DNA of 64,000 bases, taken from NCBI RefSeq assembly GCF_002243645.1, contig NZ_CP017704.1, positions 1,341,501 through 1,405,500 of the forward strand. Reading direction: 5' to 3'. A program made the position numbers and the translations under genes. Below are positions 63,311 through 64,000 of this stretch, piece after piece; within the stretch, counting starts at the first letter, position 1; each line of letters starts with the position of its first letter. The DNA is from Peribacillus simplex NBRC 15720 = DSM 1321 (lineage in GTDB: Bacteria; Bacillota; Bacilli; Bacillales; DSM-1321). Below the pieces are notes generated by a model, which was given only the letters and a program-made list of their open reading frames with translations, had not been told where the DNA came from and ran no database searches.

Positions 63311-64000
63311 TCATTTAAAAATATCCATACTTAAATAGCGTTCACCATTATCCGGTGCAATGCATAATACTCGTTTTCCACTTCCAAGACGACGGGCTTC
63401 CTGCAGGGCAGTCCAGACAGAGGCACCTCCTGAAGGTCCAATCAATATACCTTCCTTCGAAGCCATATCCTTCATGGTGGAAATCGCATCTTCATCAGCC
63501 GCTTGAACGATTTCATCAAATACCTCTGTATTTAAGATGGTGGGGATAAAACCAGGGCTCGTACCCACTAACTTATGAGGCCCAGGCTTTCCGCCGGATA
63601 GAACTGGAGAACCCTTAGGCTCGACAACGACAACCCTTAAATCCGGAAGATGTTCTTTTAAGGCTTCACCAGTACCGGTAATCGTCCCTCCCGTTCCAGC
63701 AGTAGCGACAAACACATCCAGGTTTCCATCCATCTGATCTAGAATCTCGGCTGCTGTCGTCACTCTGTGAATATCAGGGTTGGCTTGGTTTTCGAATTGC
63801 TGCGGAATAAAGCTATTAGGAATCTCTGCGGCGAGTTCCTCAGCTTTTCGAATGGCTCCCGGCATCCGCTCAGATGCAGGGGTGAGGACAACTTCTGCTC
63901 CGTATGCTTTTAAGATATTGATTCTTTCTTTCGACATATTATCCGGCATGACCATAATGGCCCGATACCCCTTTGCCGCGGCATTCATAGCAAGCCCAAT
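63311..64000 (-). CDS. cysK: Cysteine synthase A-type enzyme, 5' end cut off by window
   Basis: The C-terminal 229 or so residues of an O-acetylserine sulfhydrylase family PLP enzyme. The frame is open to the window edge (IGLAMNAAAKGYRAIMVMP), so a Met at 63988 is internal. Seen: the PLP phosphate loop TAGTGGTITGTG and GPSGGASVWTA; the PLP lysine region is beyond the window. CysK by general similarity; a paralogue such as a cystathionine beta-synthase-like enzyme cannot be excluded. Confidence 0.85.
   Translation of the reverse strand: MGLAMNAAAKGYRAIMVMPDNMSKERINILKAYGAEVVLTPASERMPGAIRKAEELAAEIPNSFIPQQFENQANPDIHRVTTAAEILDQMDGNLDVFVATAGTGGTITGTGEALKEHLPDLRVVVVEPKGSPVLSGGKPGPHKLVGTSPGFIPTILNTEVFDEIVQAADEDAISTMKDMASKEGILIGPSGGASVWTALQEARRLGSGKRVLCIAPDNGERYLSMDIFK

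Overview
The window reads as a chromosomal segment of a low-GC, endospore-forming, Gram-positive Bacillaceae. Evidence: a complete gerPA-gerPF spore germination operon, YjcZ-type spore peptides, comK, addAB, scoC/hpr, prsA, ecsABC, and AGGAGG-type ribosome binding sites with frequent TTG and GTG starts. From memory of the Bacillus subtilis 168 map, about 6.27-63.1 kb is largely collinear with the asnO-yisN-yisL ... gerP ... addAB-sipV-yhjE-yhjD ... comK-yhzC ... lcfB-lplJ-yhfI-yhfH-yhgD-hemH-hemE-hmoB ... ecs-hit-serC-trpP-hpr-prsA-yhaLMNO stretch. A Peribacillus/Bacillus simplex-like organism is my guess; the sequence alone does not prove it. I see no insertion sequences, prophage, CRISPR array, rRNA or tRNA.

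Layout. 1-6.2 kb is a maltodextrin locus: truncated malL, a membrane-anchored GH13 protein that has lost its catalytic residues, an MdxE-like binding lipoprotein, and a divergent maltogenic amylase (mdxD), with a CcpA cre-like site between the divergent genes. 6.3-9.4 kb holds asnO, yisN and yisL. 9.5-13.9 kb is an accessory block (DUF418 protein, MFS carrier, acyl-CoA ligase). 14.0-16.1 kb is the gerP operon behind a sigma-K-like promoter. 16.1-17.3 kb is a lone trpB with a possible TRAP site, then addBA, sipV, yhjE and yhjD. 27-31.5 kb holds a GAF-STAS protein, a ComEC-like MBL hydrolase with DUF3006, comK, yhzC and a YitT-family gene. 31.7-38.6 kb holds yhfN, an orphan LuxR regulator, an HD hydrolase, lcfB under apparent FadR/CcpA control, lplJ, yhfI and yhfH. 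38.8-42.5 kb is yhgD, hemH, hemE (no hemY) and hmoB. 42.6-47.4 kb is a PAP2 phosphatase, yhaA and ecsABC. 47.4-48.0 kb is an odd repeat-bearing spacer with its own terminator. 48.0-55.4 kb is hit, serC, trpP (clear TRAP site), yhaH, hpr, yhaI, small membrane genes, two YjcZ peptides, prsA and yhaL. 55.5-63.1 kb is yhaM, a Fur-boxed siderophore ATPase/FhuF pair, a small HExxH protein and yhaN-yhaO. A truncated cysK-like gene ends the window.

How the genes work together. AddAB, YhaN/YhaO, YhaM and ComK cover DNA end processing, nuclease functions and competence. hemE, hemH, hmoB and the Fur-controlled pair connect heme and iron. lcfB and the second acyl-CoA ligase feed fatty-acid use. trpP and trpB both carry (G/U)AG triplets over their ribosome binding sites, consistent with tryptophan sensing by TRAP. 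The observations most worth follow-up are the triad-less amylase, the trpB leader and the ecsA-hit spacer.
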